Positions 16,936-25,169 of a stretch of DNA of 64,000 bases are shown here, one piece after another. Below the pieces are notes generated by a model, which was not told the origin of the DNA, ran no database searches, and was given only the letters and a program-made list of their open reading frames with translations. The DNA is from Actinomycetospora termitidis (GTDB lineage: Bacteria; Actinomycetota; Actinomycetes; Mycobacteriales; Pseudonocardiaceae), in NCBI RefSeq assembly GCF_030286555.1, contig NZ_JASVWF010000001.1, forward strand, positions 372,001-436,000, in the 5' to 3' direction. The position numbers and the translations under genes were made by a program. Every line of letters starts with the position of its first letter. Position 1 is the first letter of the stretch.

Positions 16936-18441
16936 GTGGGAGCGGCCCGGGACACGACACGCACCGGCACGCCGCTCCACCGACGCCCGGACCTGCTCGC
17001 CGCCGTGGGCGGCGCCGTGGCCGGGGCCGCCCTCTTCCTCCTCGCCCACCGCGGGATGCCGGACGACTCCTACATCACCCTGGACTACGCGCGGAACCTC
17101 GCCCTGCACGGCCACTGGGGGCTCACGCCGTTCCGGGACGCGAACTCGGCCACCTCGCCGCTGAACGTCTGGCTGCTCGCGGCCGGCATCCTCGTCACCG
17201 GCCGGCCGGTGGTGGCCGCCGGGATGGTCCTCGTCCTCGCCACGGCGGCGCTCGGATGGTGGTCCGCGGGACTCGCGCGGCAGGTGGGCGTGCGGGGTCG
17301 GGTGCTCGTCCCGCTCGTCGTGGGCCTGACCGTGACCTCGCCGATCTTCGCGAGCGTCGTCGGGATGGAGTCCTTCCTCGGTGCCGCAGCGCTGCTCGGC
17401 GTCGCCCGCTACGCCGCCGCACGCCGGTCGGTCGCGGCCGGGGCCGTCCTCGGGCTCGCCGTCCTGACCCGACCGGACCTCGCCGTGCCGGGGCTCGTCG
17501 TCCTCGTCGCCCTGCTGGTCGGCCGGACCCCCGCCGCGTGGCGCGCGCTCGTGCCGGCGTTGGCGACCACCGTCGTCGTCGCGCTCCCGTGGCACCTGTG
17601 GTCCTGGTTCGTGCTGGGCGGCTTCGTGCCGGACACGCTCGTGATCAAGACCGGTGGGGCGTTCCCGAACGGCGAGGTCTTCGGCAACGGCCCGTCGTTC
17701 TACCTCGACCGGTGGCCGGTGCCCACGGCCCTGATGGCCGCGGTGGTCCTGACGGGGCTGGTCGGGCTGGCGCGGTCGGTGGGGTCGGTGCTCCGCGGTC
17801 GGCACGCCCCGGTCGACCGCGTGGTCGTCGCGTGCGGCGTGGCCGGGCTGGCGCACTACGCGGTGTACGCGGCGATGGGGGTGTCGTCGTACCTCTGGTA
17901 CTACTGCCCGTCGTTGTTCCTGCTGACGGTCTGCACGGCGCTGTTCGCCGCCGACCTGGCCAGCCGCCGCTCGGGCGCGGCGCTCGCCCCGGCGCTCGCC
18001 GTGGTGGCGGGGACGGCCCTCGGGATCGGGCTGGTGGGCCCGCTGCCGTGGGCCCAGCCGGTGATGTTCGGCAACTGGGCGACCGCGGCGCAGTACCTCG
18101 ACGCGGGCCGGGGGCTGGGTGCGGCGCTGCCCCCCGGGCGGAGCGTCTCGGCCCCCGGCGAGATCGGGGCACTCGCCTACGGCTGCGAGTGCGACATCGT
18201 CGACGTGTTCTCCGACCACGACCGCGTGGTCGCCCTCGCGGCCGAGCGGGCCCGCACGGCCGGCCCGGTGACCCGGGCCTTCCTGCAGGTCAACTACCTG
18301 TTCTCGGACTCCGACCCGGCCCGGCCCACCGACCTGCACCTGCGGTGGCGGGAGGGCACCGGACCCGGCTGGCCGACGAACGTGCCCGGCCGCGGCCCGG
18401 GGCGGCTCGTCTTCGAGGCGGAGCCCCTCGACCCGGAGTAG
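16936..18441 (+). CDS. GT-C family membrane glycosyltransferase, AftB-like
   Basis: A 501-residue polytopic protein with about nine to eleven membrane helices. The first extracytoplasmic loop reads MPDDSYITLDYARN (Asp-Asp pair around residues 40-41), the catalytic signature of GT-C glycosyltransferases that use polyprenyl-phosphate sugars, and SATSPLNVWLLA follows as in AftB-type arabinofuranosyltransferases. A soluble C-terminal part includes a CECDIVDVFSDHD segment. It would act on the outer membrane face, probably adding arabinose or another sugar to a wall polymer. It converges on the Emb gene with a 6-base gap. AftB identity is likely but a mannosyltransferase cannot be ruled out. Confidence 0.75.
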   Translation: MGAARDTTRTGTPLHRRPDLLAAVGGAVAGAALFLLAHRGMPDDSYITLDYARNLALHGHWGLTPFRDANSATSPLNVWLLAAGILVTGRPVVAAGMVLVLATAALGWWSAGLARQVGVRGRVLVPLVVGLTVTSPIFASVVGMESFLGAAALLGVARYAAARRSVAAGAVLGLAVLTRPDLAVPGLVVLVALLVGRTPAAWRALVPALATTVVVALPWHLWSWFVLGGFVPDTLVIKTGGAFPNGEVFGNGPSFYLDRWPVPTALMAAVVLTGLVGLARSVGSVLRGRHAPVDRVVVACGVAGLAHYAVYAAMGVSSYLWYYCPSLFLLTVCTALFAADLASRRSGAALAPALAVVAGTALGIGLVGPLPWAQPVMFGNWATAAQYLDAGRGLGAALPPGRSVSAPGEIGALAYGCECDIVDVFSDHDRVVALAAERARTAGPVTRAFLQVNYLFSDSDPARPTDLHLRWREGTGPGWPTNVPGRGPGRLVFEAEPLDPE

Positions 18442-18447
18442 CCGGTC

Positions 18448-21400
18448 CTAACCGACCGCGCCCTGGTACTGGACGTCGTCGTAGCCCTCCTCCGCGAGCG
18501 TCGGGCCGCGCTCCCAGCCCGGCGTCGAGCGCGTGCCGGAGGAGACGTCGACGAGGCCGGCGGGACGGTCGCGGACCACCAGGTCGACGCGCCCCCACGG
18601 CTTCGTCCGCGGTCCCCCGGGCTGGACGGCGGTGGCCAGGCGCACGTACGTGGAGTTCGCGTCGTCGAACCGCCACGCCCCGCCCCGCTCGGGCTTGTCC
18701 TGGAGTCCCCAGTAGCTCTGCCCGAGGTCCTCGTCGGCGTGGATGCGGACCTGCGGCGCCGGGGCGATCCCGCGGGCGACGGCGGCCTGGTCGACGCACG
18801 GCCACAGCACGGCCGACATCTGGTCGACCAGCACCGACCGCCCGTCCAGCACCTCGCCGATCGGGCGCGGCACCCCCAGGCGCGGCGCGGCGACGGCGAC
18901 CCGGTCCTCGCCGAGCGACGCCCCGGGCTCGACCACGACGCGGACGAATCCCGGACGGACCGGCTGGTCCACCAGGGACACCGGCCGCTCCTGCCAGGTC
19001 CGGCCGTCGGCGTTCGGCAGCGGCTCGATCTCCCGCCGCCCGCCGACCCGCACACCGTCCGGGGCCCCGCGCCCGAACTCGACCACCACACGTTCGTCGG
19101 GGGACCCGGACAACAGCACCGGGACCACGACGTCGGTCGCGTCGCCGTCGGCCGGGACCGGGTACCAGCCGGTGACGAGGCCGCCGCGCCCGCTCGACGT
19201 CGGGGTCGCGTCGTGCCACACGGGGCCGAGACCGGGGACCGGACGGGGGATCGGCACCCGTGCGCCGTCGACCATGTCCCCCTCCGTGACGGCGGGGCCG
19301 GTGGGCCGGCCGAGCGGGACGGAGGCGGGCCCCAGGTACGTCACCTCGTCCTGCAGGCCGCACGGGGTGCCGCGCACGACGTCCTTGGTGTTGCCGAGCG
19401 CAACCGTCCACCCCGGGTACTGGGTGGCCGGGGCGAAGACGAAGACGCCCAGCATCCCGACGACGAGCGTCAGGCAGGCGACCGCGAGCACCGCCCGGTC
19501 CGGCTCGGGCCGGGGCAGGCGCCGCTCCGGCCAGCGTCGCGCGGACCAGCCCGCCCAGGCCGCCGCGAGGACCGCGACCGCGATCCAGACGAGGGGGTTG
19601 CGCAGGAACACCGGCCCGAGGTGCGGCGCGAGCAGGTTCTGGCTCAGCGGGGTGGGCGCGGGGTCGGCGTGCGCGCCGAAGGGCTGGCCGCGGTCCGAGT
19701 ACGGCGTCCACACGTTCCAGCCGGCGAAGGTCACGGAGGTGACGACGACGAGCACGGCCAGCCCGACCGAGGTCGCGAGCGCCCGCTCCCGACGGGGCAG
19801 GGGCGCGCGCAGCAGCGCGACCGTGAGCAGGACCGTGCCCGCCGCCCCGACCGCCGGGAAGTGCAGGACCCACTTCGTCGGACTGGCCGCCACGAGCGCG
19901 AACGCGATCGCACTCGTGGCCGCGGAGTGCAGCAGGAGCCGGCGCAGGTCGTCGTCGTCGGGACCCCGCAACGCGCTGCCCGCGGCCACCACGACCGTCA
20001 CCCCGAGCGTCAGCAGGATCGGCCCGCGCCCGCCCCACGACGTCCGGCCCGGCGAGAGCAGGGTCTGGTAGTGCGTGAGCTCGTCGTACCAGGGGACGGT
20101 GTTGTAGTAGTACGCGTGCACGGCGGACGCCTCGACGACGTCGGCGAAGGACGCGTCCGCGAAGGCGATCGGCACCGCGACCGACAGGGCCGCCGCGAGG
20201 ACGGCGAGGCCCACCAGACGCTCCGCCGCGGTCGAGGCCCGGATGCGGGGCCACCAGCGCGGCAGCTCGACCAGCAGCGGCGCCGCCGCGACGAGACCGG
20301 TGGGCGAGCACGTCAGTGACAACGCCGCGACGGCGATCCCCAGCGCGTACAGCAGCGGCGCCTCGCGCAGGCGGGCGAGCTCGGCGAGCAGGAGCACCAC
20401 GACCGACAGCAGCACGATCAGCGGCTCGGGGCGCAGCGTCAGCCCGAACGGCAGCCACCACACCAGGTGCCCGACGAGCAGCGCCCACGGCACCCGGGAC
20501 GCCCGGATGCGGGCGTTCCGCAGCGCGAGGGCCAGGTAGACCCGCAGCAACGCGTACGCGAGGAGCCCGAACGCCAGCGGGAGCACGCGCATCCACACCA
20601 GCGACCAGCCGCCGAGCGTGCCCCACAGCTGCATCAGGTACTGCGAGGCGACGAACGGGTTCTCCGTCACGTTGAACATGTAGACGGCGTTGCCCAGGTA
20701 GCCCGAGACCCCGGCGTCCCGCGACATGAGCGGGTACCAGCTGTCGTCGAAGTTCATCGGGCCGAGGACCACCCACGCCCCGGACACCACGACGACGACC
20801 GCGTCGGCCCCCGAGAGGTGGCGGCGCAGGACCGACCAGGCGTGCCGCCGGCCCTGCCACCAGCGCCGGACCGCCGGGCCGTGGTCACGCGTGAGCAGGA
20901 CGAACAGCACGACGAGCGCGAGGACGTGGGCGATCAGCAGCACCGTCTTGACCGGGCCCGGCCGCGAGGCGTAGCGGTCGTCGGGCTCGATCGTGACCCG
21001 CGGGGAGGCGCCCGGGGCGACGGCGCTGGTGGTCAACTCCGAGACCTGCGGCGGGGCGATGTCGGCGCAGGTGCCGCAGGCCAGGGGCAGAGGTGCGCCG
21101 TCGAGGGTCGCGCGCAGGCCGTCGGCGCCGCTGCGGAGGGCGAGCTCGCAGTCGCCGGGGTCGGGCGAGCGGAGCGACGGGGATTCGAGGACCGGCAACG
21201 GGGTGGAGAGCATCCGTTCGCCGGAGACCACCACGTCCACCCGGCCCGCGGCGGCGGAGACGACCAGGCCGCCGGCGGCGACGCGGTCGGGGGTGGCCCC
21301 GGGGTCGCGGTCCTCGGGGGCGACGGCCCTCGTCTGCCACGCCGGCACGGCGCCGGCCGGCATCGTGCGCAGGACGTCGCCGCCGGCCCGCAGGGCGGCG

Positions 21401-21639
21401 CAGGGGATCGTGACGTCGAGCGACGCCGGGCGGGGCGGGCTCAGCGACAGGGTCGTCGACCCGACGGGCTCGCCCGCGGCCGGCCAGGACACCGTGGTCA
21501 CGTCGCTGGTGACCGGGGCGAACGGCACCGCCAGGCCGAGCACCACCGTCACCAGGGCCCAGACCAGGACGGCGACCGGACGGGTCCGGGCGGGGGTCTC
21601 GTCCTCCGCCGGATCCGCGGGCCTCAGCGCCGCCGTCAT
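18448..21639 (-). CDS. Emb-type arabinosyltransferase
   Basis: A 1063-residue membrane protein of the EmbA/B/C family, which polymerises arabinofuranose from decaprenylphosphoryl-arabinose onto arabinan. After one membrane helix come about 180 extracytoplasmic residues of jelly-roll type, then the multi-spanning GT-C core whose first loop holds NFDDSWYPLM with the catalytic Asp pair. A second loop contains VPWYDELTHYQTLLSP, matching the family's proline-rich site. The last 400 residues are a soluble carbohydrate-binding region (DLGQSYWGL, TYVRLATAV). Length fits Emb proteins. Only one emb gene is in the window, so Pseudonocardiales-type arabinogalactan without the embCAB operon is plausible. 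Confidence 0.9.
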   Translation of the reverse strand: MTAALRPADPAEDETPARTRPVAVLVWALVTVVLGLAVPFAPVTSDVTTVSWPAAGEPVGSTTLSLSPPRPASLDVTIPCAALRAGGDVLRTMPAGAVPAWQTRAVAPEDRDPGATPDRVAAGGLVVSAAAGRVDVVVSGERMLSTPLPVLESPSLRSPDPGDCELALRSGADGLRATLDGAPLPLACGTCADIAPPQVSELTTSAVAPGASPRVTIEPDDRYASRPGPVKTVLLIAHVLALVVLFVLLTRDHGPAVRRWWQGRRHAWSVLRRHLSGADAVVVVVSGAWVVLGPMNFDDSWYPLMSRDAGVSGYLGNAVYMFNVTENPFVASQYLMQLWGTLGGWSLVWMRVLPLAFGLLAYALLRVYLALALRNARIRASRVPWALLVGHLVWWLPFGLTLRPEPLIVLLSVVVLLLAELARLREAPLLYALGIAVAALSLTCSPTGLVAAAPLLVELPRWWPRIRASTAAERLVGLAVLAAALSVAVPIAFADASFADVVEASAVHAYYYNTVPWYDELTHYQTLLSPGRTSWGGRGPILLTLGVTVVVAAGSALRGPDDDDLRRLLLHSAATSAIAFALVAASPTKWVLHFPAVGAAGTVLLTVALLRAPLPRRERALATSVGLAVLVVVTSVTFAGWNVWTPYSDRGQPFGAHADPAPTPLSQNLLAPHLGPVFLRNPLVWIAVAVLAAAWAGWSARRWPERRLPRPEPDRAVLAVACLTLVVGMLGVFVFAPATQYPGWTVALGNTKDVVRGTPCGLQDEVTYLGPASVPLGRPTGPAVTEGDMVDGARVPIPRPVPGLGPVWHDATPTSSGRGGLVTGWYPVPADGDATDVVVPVLLSGSPDERVVVEFGRGAPDGVRVGGRREIEPLPNADGRTWQERPVSLVDQPVRPGFVRVVVEPGASLGEDRVAVAAPRLGVPRPIGEVLDGRSVLVDQMSAVLWPCVDQAAVARGIAPAPQVRIHADEDLGQSYWGLQDKPERGGAWRFDDANSTYVRLATAVQPGGPRTKPWGRVDLVVRDRPAGLVDVSSGTRSTPGWERGPTLAEEGYDDVQYQGAVG

Positions 21640-21749
21640 CCGCCCACCCCGGCCTCTCCCCGAGCACCTCCACCACTCCGGTCGCCGAGCAGCCTAGGAC
21701 CGGGCGGTGGGAGTCACTCGAACGGCACGCCGGTGGTGACGCTGTGCGC

Positions 21750-22187
21750 TCAGATGATGGCGACCGCGACCACGAGGCCGAGCGCGACGTGCATGCCGGC
21801 GATCATCGCGGAGACCGGGGTGTAGCCCTCGTCGTGCAGGCACGCGCCCACGTCGAGCCGCGACACCGCCTCCAGCCCCCGGACCGCCGCGACCTGGGCG
21901 ATGATCCCGACCAGGCCGAACACCAGGGTGTTGACGATGCCGGTGAGGATGCCGCCGCCGGAGACGTAGATGGCGGTGACGACGATCAGCGCCATCGACA
22001 CCAGGCCGGACGCGGCGACCACGACGGCGTTCGGGCGACCCTCGCGCACCAGCGCACGCAGGTCGCCCGGGGTGGTCAGGTCGATGGCGAAGTAGCCGAC
22101 GTACATCAGCACCGCCCCGATGACCGCGTAGATCGCGATCAGGCCGATGCCCGAGAAGAGGGTCGGGAAGAAGTCGGGCGTGAACAC
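21750..22187 (-). CDS. DUF350 membrane protein (YjfL-like)
   Basis: A 145-residue protein with four hydrophobic segments in two repeats (IAIYAVIGAVLMYVGYF, VVVAASGLVSMALIVVTAIY, and two more), matching DUF350. The GTG at 22187 is the start. DUF350 proteins are repeatedly encoded beside ATP-grasp glutathionylspermidine synthase-like enzymes, as in E. coli yjfL-yjfM-yjfC; here it is the last gene of such a set, 46 bases after the SCO6745-like gene. Function is unknown; a channel or transporter-like role has been suggested for the family. Confidence 0.85.
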   Translation of the reverse strand: MFTPDFFPTLFSGIGLIAIYAVIGAVLMYVGYFAIDLTTPGDLRALVREGRPNAVVVAASGLVSMALIVVTAIYVSGGGILTGIVNTLVFGLVGIIAQVAAVRGLEAVSRLDVGACLHDEGYTPVSAMIAGMHVALGLVVAVAII

Positions 22188-22233
22188 GCGGGGCTCCCAG
22201 CGGGTGGTCCAACCGGACGAAAGGGGCGCCAGA

Positions 22234-23037
22234 CTAGCGGGTCAGGCCGATCGGGTTGATCCCCGGGACGACCTGCCAGCAGGCCTCGGTCACCGGCGCC
22301 AGCAGCGTGGCCAACCGCTCGGTGCGCTCCGCCCCGAGCGCGGCCCACGGGCCGACGGCCGCACGGTCGGTGGCGTCCTCGACGGCGGCGTGCAGCGCCG
22401 CGGCCTCCTCGGGCGAGTACCGCGCCCGGGCCGCCTCCCACCTGTCGTCGGGAAGGCGCCGTCCGAGCCGCAGGTCGCGCTCCGGGGACTCGCCCGCGAG
22501 CACCTTGAGCACGTGCGACTCGACCGGCGACACCCCGTGCACGGCCAGCGCCGCGAGGTGCCCGTCGCCCCGGTGCTCGCGCAGGGTCGTGGTCGCCTGC
22601 CAGAGCGCCAGGTGCGGGTCCGCGGGCCGGGGCAGCGCCCGGTTCGCCGCGCCGAGGACGCGGCCGGCGTCCTCGCACGCCCGCGAGGCATCCCAGGCGA
22701 GGTCGGCGGCCTCGCTCATCGACCCGGCGTCGGGAAGACCGTCCAGGTCGCGGAACGCGGCGTCGATGCCGCGCAGCCGGCGCTCGAGGGCGACCCCCGG
22801 CGTGACCGCGACCCCTTCCAGGGCGTCAGCGATCCGGTCCGGGGCGAACCCGCCGAACGCGGCCGTGATCACCGGGGACGGGACCGACCCGAGCGGCGCC
22901 GCGCGCTGGGCCACGTAGCGCGACCAGAACGACGGACCCAGGTCCTCGGTGGCGCGCAGCGACCCGGGCGCGAAGTAGATCAGCGCGTGCACCGGCTCGA
23001 ACAGCCGCCACATCCGCCGGGCGACGTGCTCGGCCAC
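22234..23037 (-). CDS. SCO6745-family protein
   Basis: A 267-residue soluble protein matching the actinobacterial SCO6745 family: RMWRLFEPVHALIYFAPGS at the start, FWSRYVAQRAAPLGSVPSPV and AAFGGFAPDRIADAL, then a mostly helical rest ending in VVPGINPIGLTR. Members often resemble a helical bundle and are of unknown function, although some are annotated as regulators. The GTG at 23037 sits 5 bases after the stop of the upstream ATP-grasp gene, so they are cotranscribed. It is an unusual extra member between the synthase and DUF350 genes of the yjf-like set. Confidence 0.75.
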   Translation of the reverse strand: MAEHVARRMWRLFEPVHALIYFAPGSLRATEDLGPSFWSRYVAQRAAPLGSVPSPVITAAFGGFAPDRIADALEGVAVTPGVALERRLRGIDAAFRDLDGLPDAGSMSEAADLAWDASRACEDAGRVLGAANRALPRPADPHLALWQATTTLREHRGDGHLAALAVHGVSPVESHVLKVLAGESPERDLRLGRRLPDDRWEAARARYSPEEAAALHAAVEDATDRAAVGPWAALGAERTERLATLLAPVTEACWQVVPGINPIGLTR

Positions 23038-23042
23038 GGGTC

Positions 23043-24212
23043 TCAGTCCGGGATCCGGTGCGGCACGAACGCCGCGCCGTTGTCCGTCACGAGCCCCGCG
23101 GACTCCCGGATGCCCATCCCCGCCGCCTCGTCCCCGACGATCCAGGCGCCGAGCACGGGGCGGTAGCCGTCGAACTCGGGCAGCGGGTCGAACAGCTGGT
23201 AGACGTAGCCCTCCTCGCCGTACACCCCGCCGGTCTCGACGACGGGTTCCCCGGCGCCGGCCACGATCTGCACGTTCGCGCCCTCGCGGCCCAGCAGCGG
23301 CTTGCGGACGTACTCGGTGAGGAACCCCGGGTCGTTCAGCGAGGCCGGCAGCAGGTTCGGGTGGCCCGGGTACATCTCCCAGAGCACCGCCAGCAGCGCC
23401 TTGTTCGACAGCAGCGTCTTCCACAGCGGCTCCACCCACTGCGTCTCCGGGAGGCTCCGGGTGACGTGCTTGCCGAAGTCGTCGCCGAGGATCCACTCCC
23501 AGGGGTAGAGCTTGCAGACGCAGTTCATCGGGGCCTCCTCGAGGTCGACGAACCGGTCCAGCGCGGAGTCCCACCCGATCTGCTCGATCGCGAGGCCCAC
23601 GGTGTCCAGGCCGGCCTCGGCGGCGGTCTCCTGCAGGTAGGCCGTGGTGACGTGGTCCTCACCGGTCGTCTCCGCCTGCGACCAGCAGAAGTGCACCTCC
23701 TGGCGCGGCAGGTCGGCGGCGATCGTCGACCACTGCGCCACGAGCTTCTCGTGCAGCCCGTTCCACTGGTCCTGGTCGGGATACACGTCCTTCAGCCAGT
23801 ACCACTGGCAGATCGACGCCTCGAGCAGCGAGGTGGGGGTGTCGGCGTTGTACTCCAGCAGCTTGGCCGGCCCGGAACCGTCGTAGCGCAGGTCGAAGCG
23901 GCCGTAGAGGTGCGGGTCGTGCCGCTTCCACGAGGCGGCGACCTGCTCCCAGCTCCACTCGGGCAGCGCGAAGTCCCGGAAGCGCTCCGTGGTGACGACG
24001 TGGTCCACCGCCTCCAGGCACATCGAGTGCAGGAGCTCGACGTCCGCCTCGAGGGAGAGGATCTCGGCCATGTCGAAGACGTAGTGCACCGACTCGTCCC
24101 AGTAGGGGCGGGTGCCGTTCGCACTCGTCGTCGCGGGCGTGCCGAAGACGAGCCCCTGCTCCTCGATCTTCTGACGCCAGTCCGGGCGGGGGGTGGAGCG
24201 TTCGCGTCGCAC
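23043..24212 (-). CDS. Glutathionylspermidine synthase-like ATP-grasp ligase (YjfC/YgiC type)
   Basis: A 389-residue enzyme matching the C-terminal synthase half of glutathionylspermidine synthase: HYVFDMAEILSLEADVELLH, LEYNADTPTSLLEASICQW (the active-site Asn-Ala-Asp-Thr-Pro-Thr motif), KLYPWEWILGDDFG, and LGREGANVQIV near the C-terminus with ATP-contacting residues. It would ligate a carboxylate to an amine using ATP; the amidase domain of full-length E. coli Gsp is absent, as in YgiC and YjfC, whose products are not known. The GTG start at 24212 lies 12 bases after the preceding gene. Actinomycetes make mycothiol rather than glutathione, so the real substrate is open. Confidence 0.88.
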   Translation of the reverse strand: MRRERSTPRPDWRQKIEEQGLVFGTPATTSANGTRPYWDESVHYVFDMAEILSLEADVELLHSMCLEAVDHVVTTERFRDFALPEWSWEQVAASWKRHDPHLYGRFDLRYDGSGPAKLLEYNADTPTSLLEASICQWYWLKDVYPDQDQWNGLHEKLVAQWSTIAADLPRQEVHFCWSQAETTGEDHVTTAYLQETAAEAGLDTVGLAIEQIGWDSALDRFVDLEEAPMNCVCKLYPWEWILGDDFGKHVTRSLPETQWVEPLWKTLLSNKALLAVLWEMYPGHPNLLPASLNDPGFLTEYVRKPLLGREGANVQIVAGAGEPVVETGGVYGEEGYVYQLFDPLPEFDGYRPVLGAWIVGDEAAGMGIRESAGLVTDNGAAFVPHRIPD

Positions 24213-24224
24213 GGGGAGAGCTTG

Positions 24225-25049
24225 TCAGCTACCCGAGCTGGAGCTGCCGCCGGAGGAGCTGCCCGACGAGCCGCGGGAGCCCGAGCCGCTCGTTCCCGAC
24301 GACGAGCCGCTGACGCCCAGGCCGCCGCGGCTGACGGTGCCGCTGCTGCCGTTCGACGTCCCGACGCTGGAGCCGGAGCTGCCGCGCAACGCGGTCCCGC
24401 TCGCCGGCGGGTTCGTGGTGCCGCCGCTGACCCGGCTGCCGACCGGCGCGTTGGAGCCGTAGTTGTAGTGGTACTGGCCGCCGCCGAACCCGCCGATGAA
24501 GATCGGGACGAACGCGCCACCGGAGTTGTAGTACCCGCCCTGCTGGACGCCGCTGGAGCACTGGCTGTCGTCGACGACCACGCCGTTCTGGTCGACGCAC
24601 TGCGCCGTCGTCTCGTCGTCCCCCGAGGAGGCGGCGTAGGCGATGGCGACGATCGCGACGATCCCCACGGCGACGCCGCCGCCGATGAGGACCCGCTTGC
24701 GGATCTTCGACTTGCGCTGTTCGGCGGCGGCCGCGGCCTCCTCCTGGGCCCGGCGACGGCGCTCGGCCTCGCGGCGGGCGCGCTGCTCGGCGACCGTGGG
24801 CTCGCGGGGCGTGGTGGTCTCCGGGTCCTGGTAGCGGATGCCCCCGCGGCGCTTCTCGACGTCGGCGTGGATCGTCGGGTCGTCGGCCGGGCTCTCGCTC
24901 CGGGTCCACTCCGGCGCGGACCTCTCCGTGGTCTCGTCGGGTGACCCGGCGGTGCCGTCGGCCGCGGTCGGCGTGCCGGCGGGCGGCGTCGGTTCGTCAC
25001 CGTCCGCACCGTCGGGTCGGCGGTGGGAGCCGCCCGGCTCGTCAGTCAT
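24225..25049 (-). CDS. Membrane-anchored Ser/Gly-rich protein, DUF1190-like (YgiB/YjfM)
   Basis: A 274-residue protein. Residues 1-115 are cytosolic and charged with a long Arg/Ala helix (QRARREAERRRRAQEEAAAA). A single membrane helix (VLIGGGVAVGIVAIVAIAYAA, near residues 131-150) follows. Outside the membrane comes CVDQNGVVVDDSQC, two cysteines and an Asp/Val-rich stretch also seen in DUF1190-like partners of YgiC/YjfC, then a Gly/Tyr/Phe segment and a Ser/Gly-rich tail of about 70 residues. It is the first gene of the yjf-like set; only 12 bases separate it from the synthase gene. Assignment to DUF1190 is by motif and context, not by search. Confidence 0.65.
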   Translation of the reverse strand: MTDEPGGSHRRPDGADGDEPTPPAGTPTAADGTAGSPDETTERSAPEWTRSESPADDPTIHADVEKRRGGIRYQDPETTTPREPTVAEQRARREAERRRRAQEEAAAAAEQRKSKIRKRVLIGGGVAVGIVAIVAIAYAASSGDDETTAQCVDQNGVVVDDSQCSSGVQQGGYYNSGGAFVPIFIGGFGGGQYHYNYGSNAPVGSRVSGGTTNPPASGTALRGSSGSSVGTSNGSSGTVSRGGLGVSGSSSGTSGSGSRGSSGSSSGGSSSSGS

Positions 25050-25119
25050 GTCGTCACCCCTCCGCAGCCGCCCGGAGCTCCGCTGCGCGTCGTCACCAGC
25101 ATCCCACCATCGGTGCCGT

Positions 25120-25140
25120 CGTCCCCCCATCAAGGGGACG
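25120..25140. promoter_or_regulatory. Inverted repeat between divergent genes
   Basis: CGTCCCC (25120-25126) and GGGGACG (25134-25140) form a 7-bp inverted repeat with a 7-base spacer in the 120-base divergent region between the yjf-like set and the septum-formation gene. It could be an operator or a small hairpin. Confidence 0.3.
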
Positions 25141-25169
25141 AGTCCGGCACGCGGCATGATGTCAGCACC

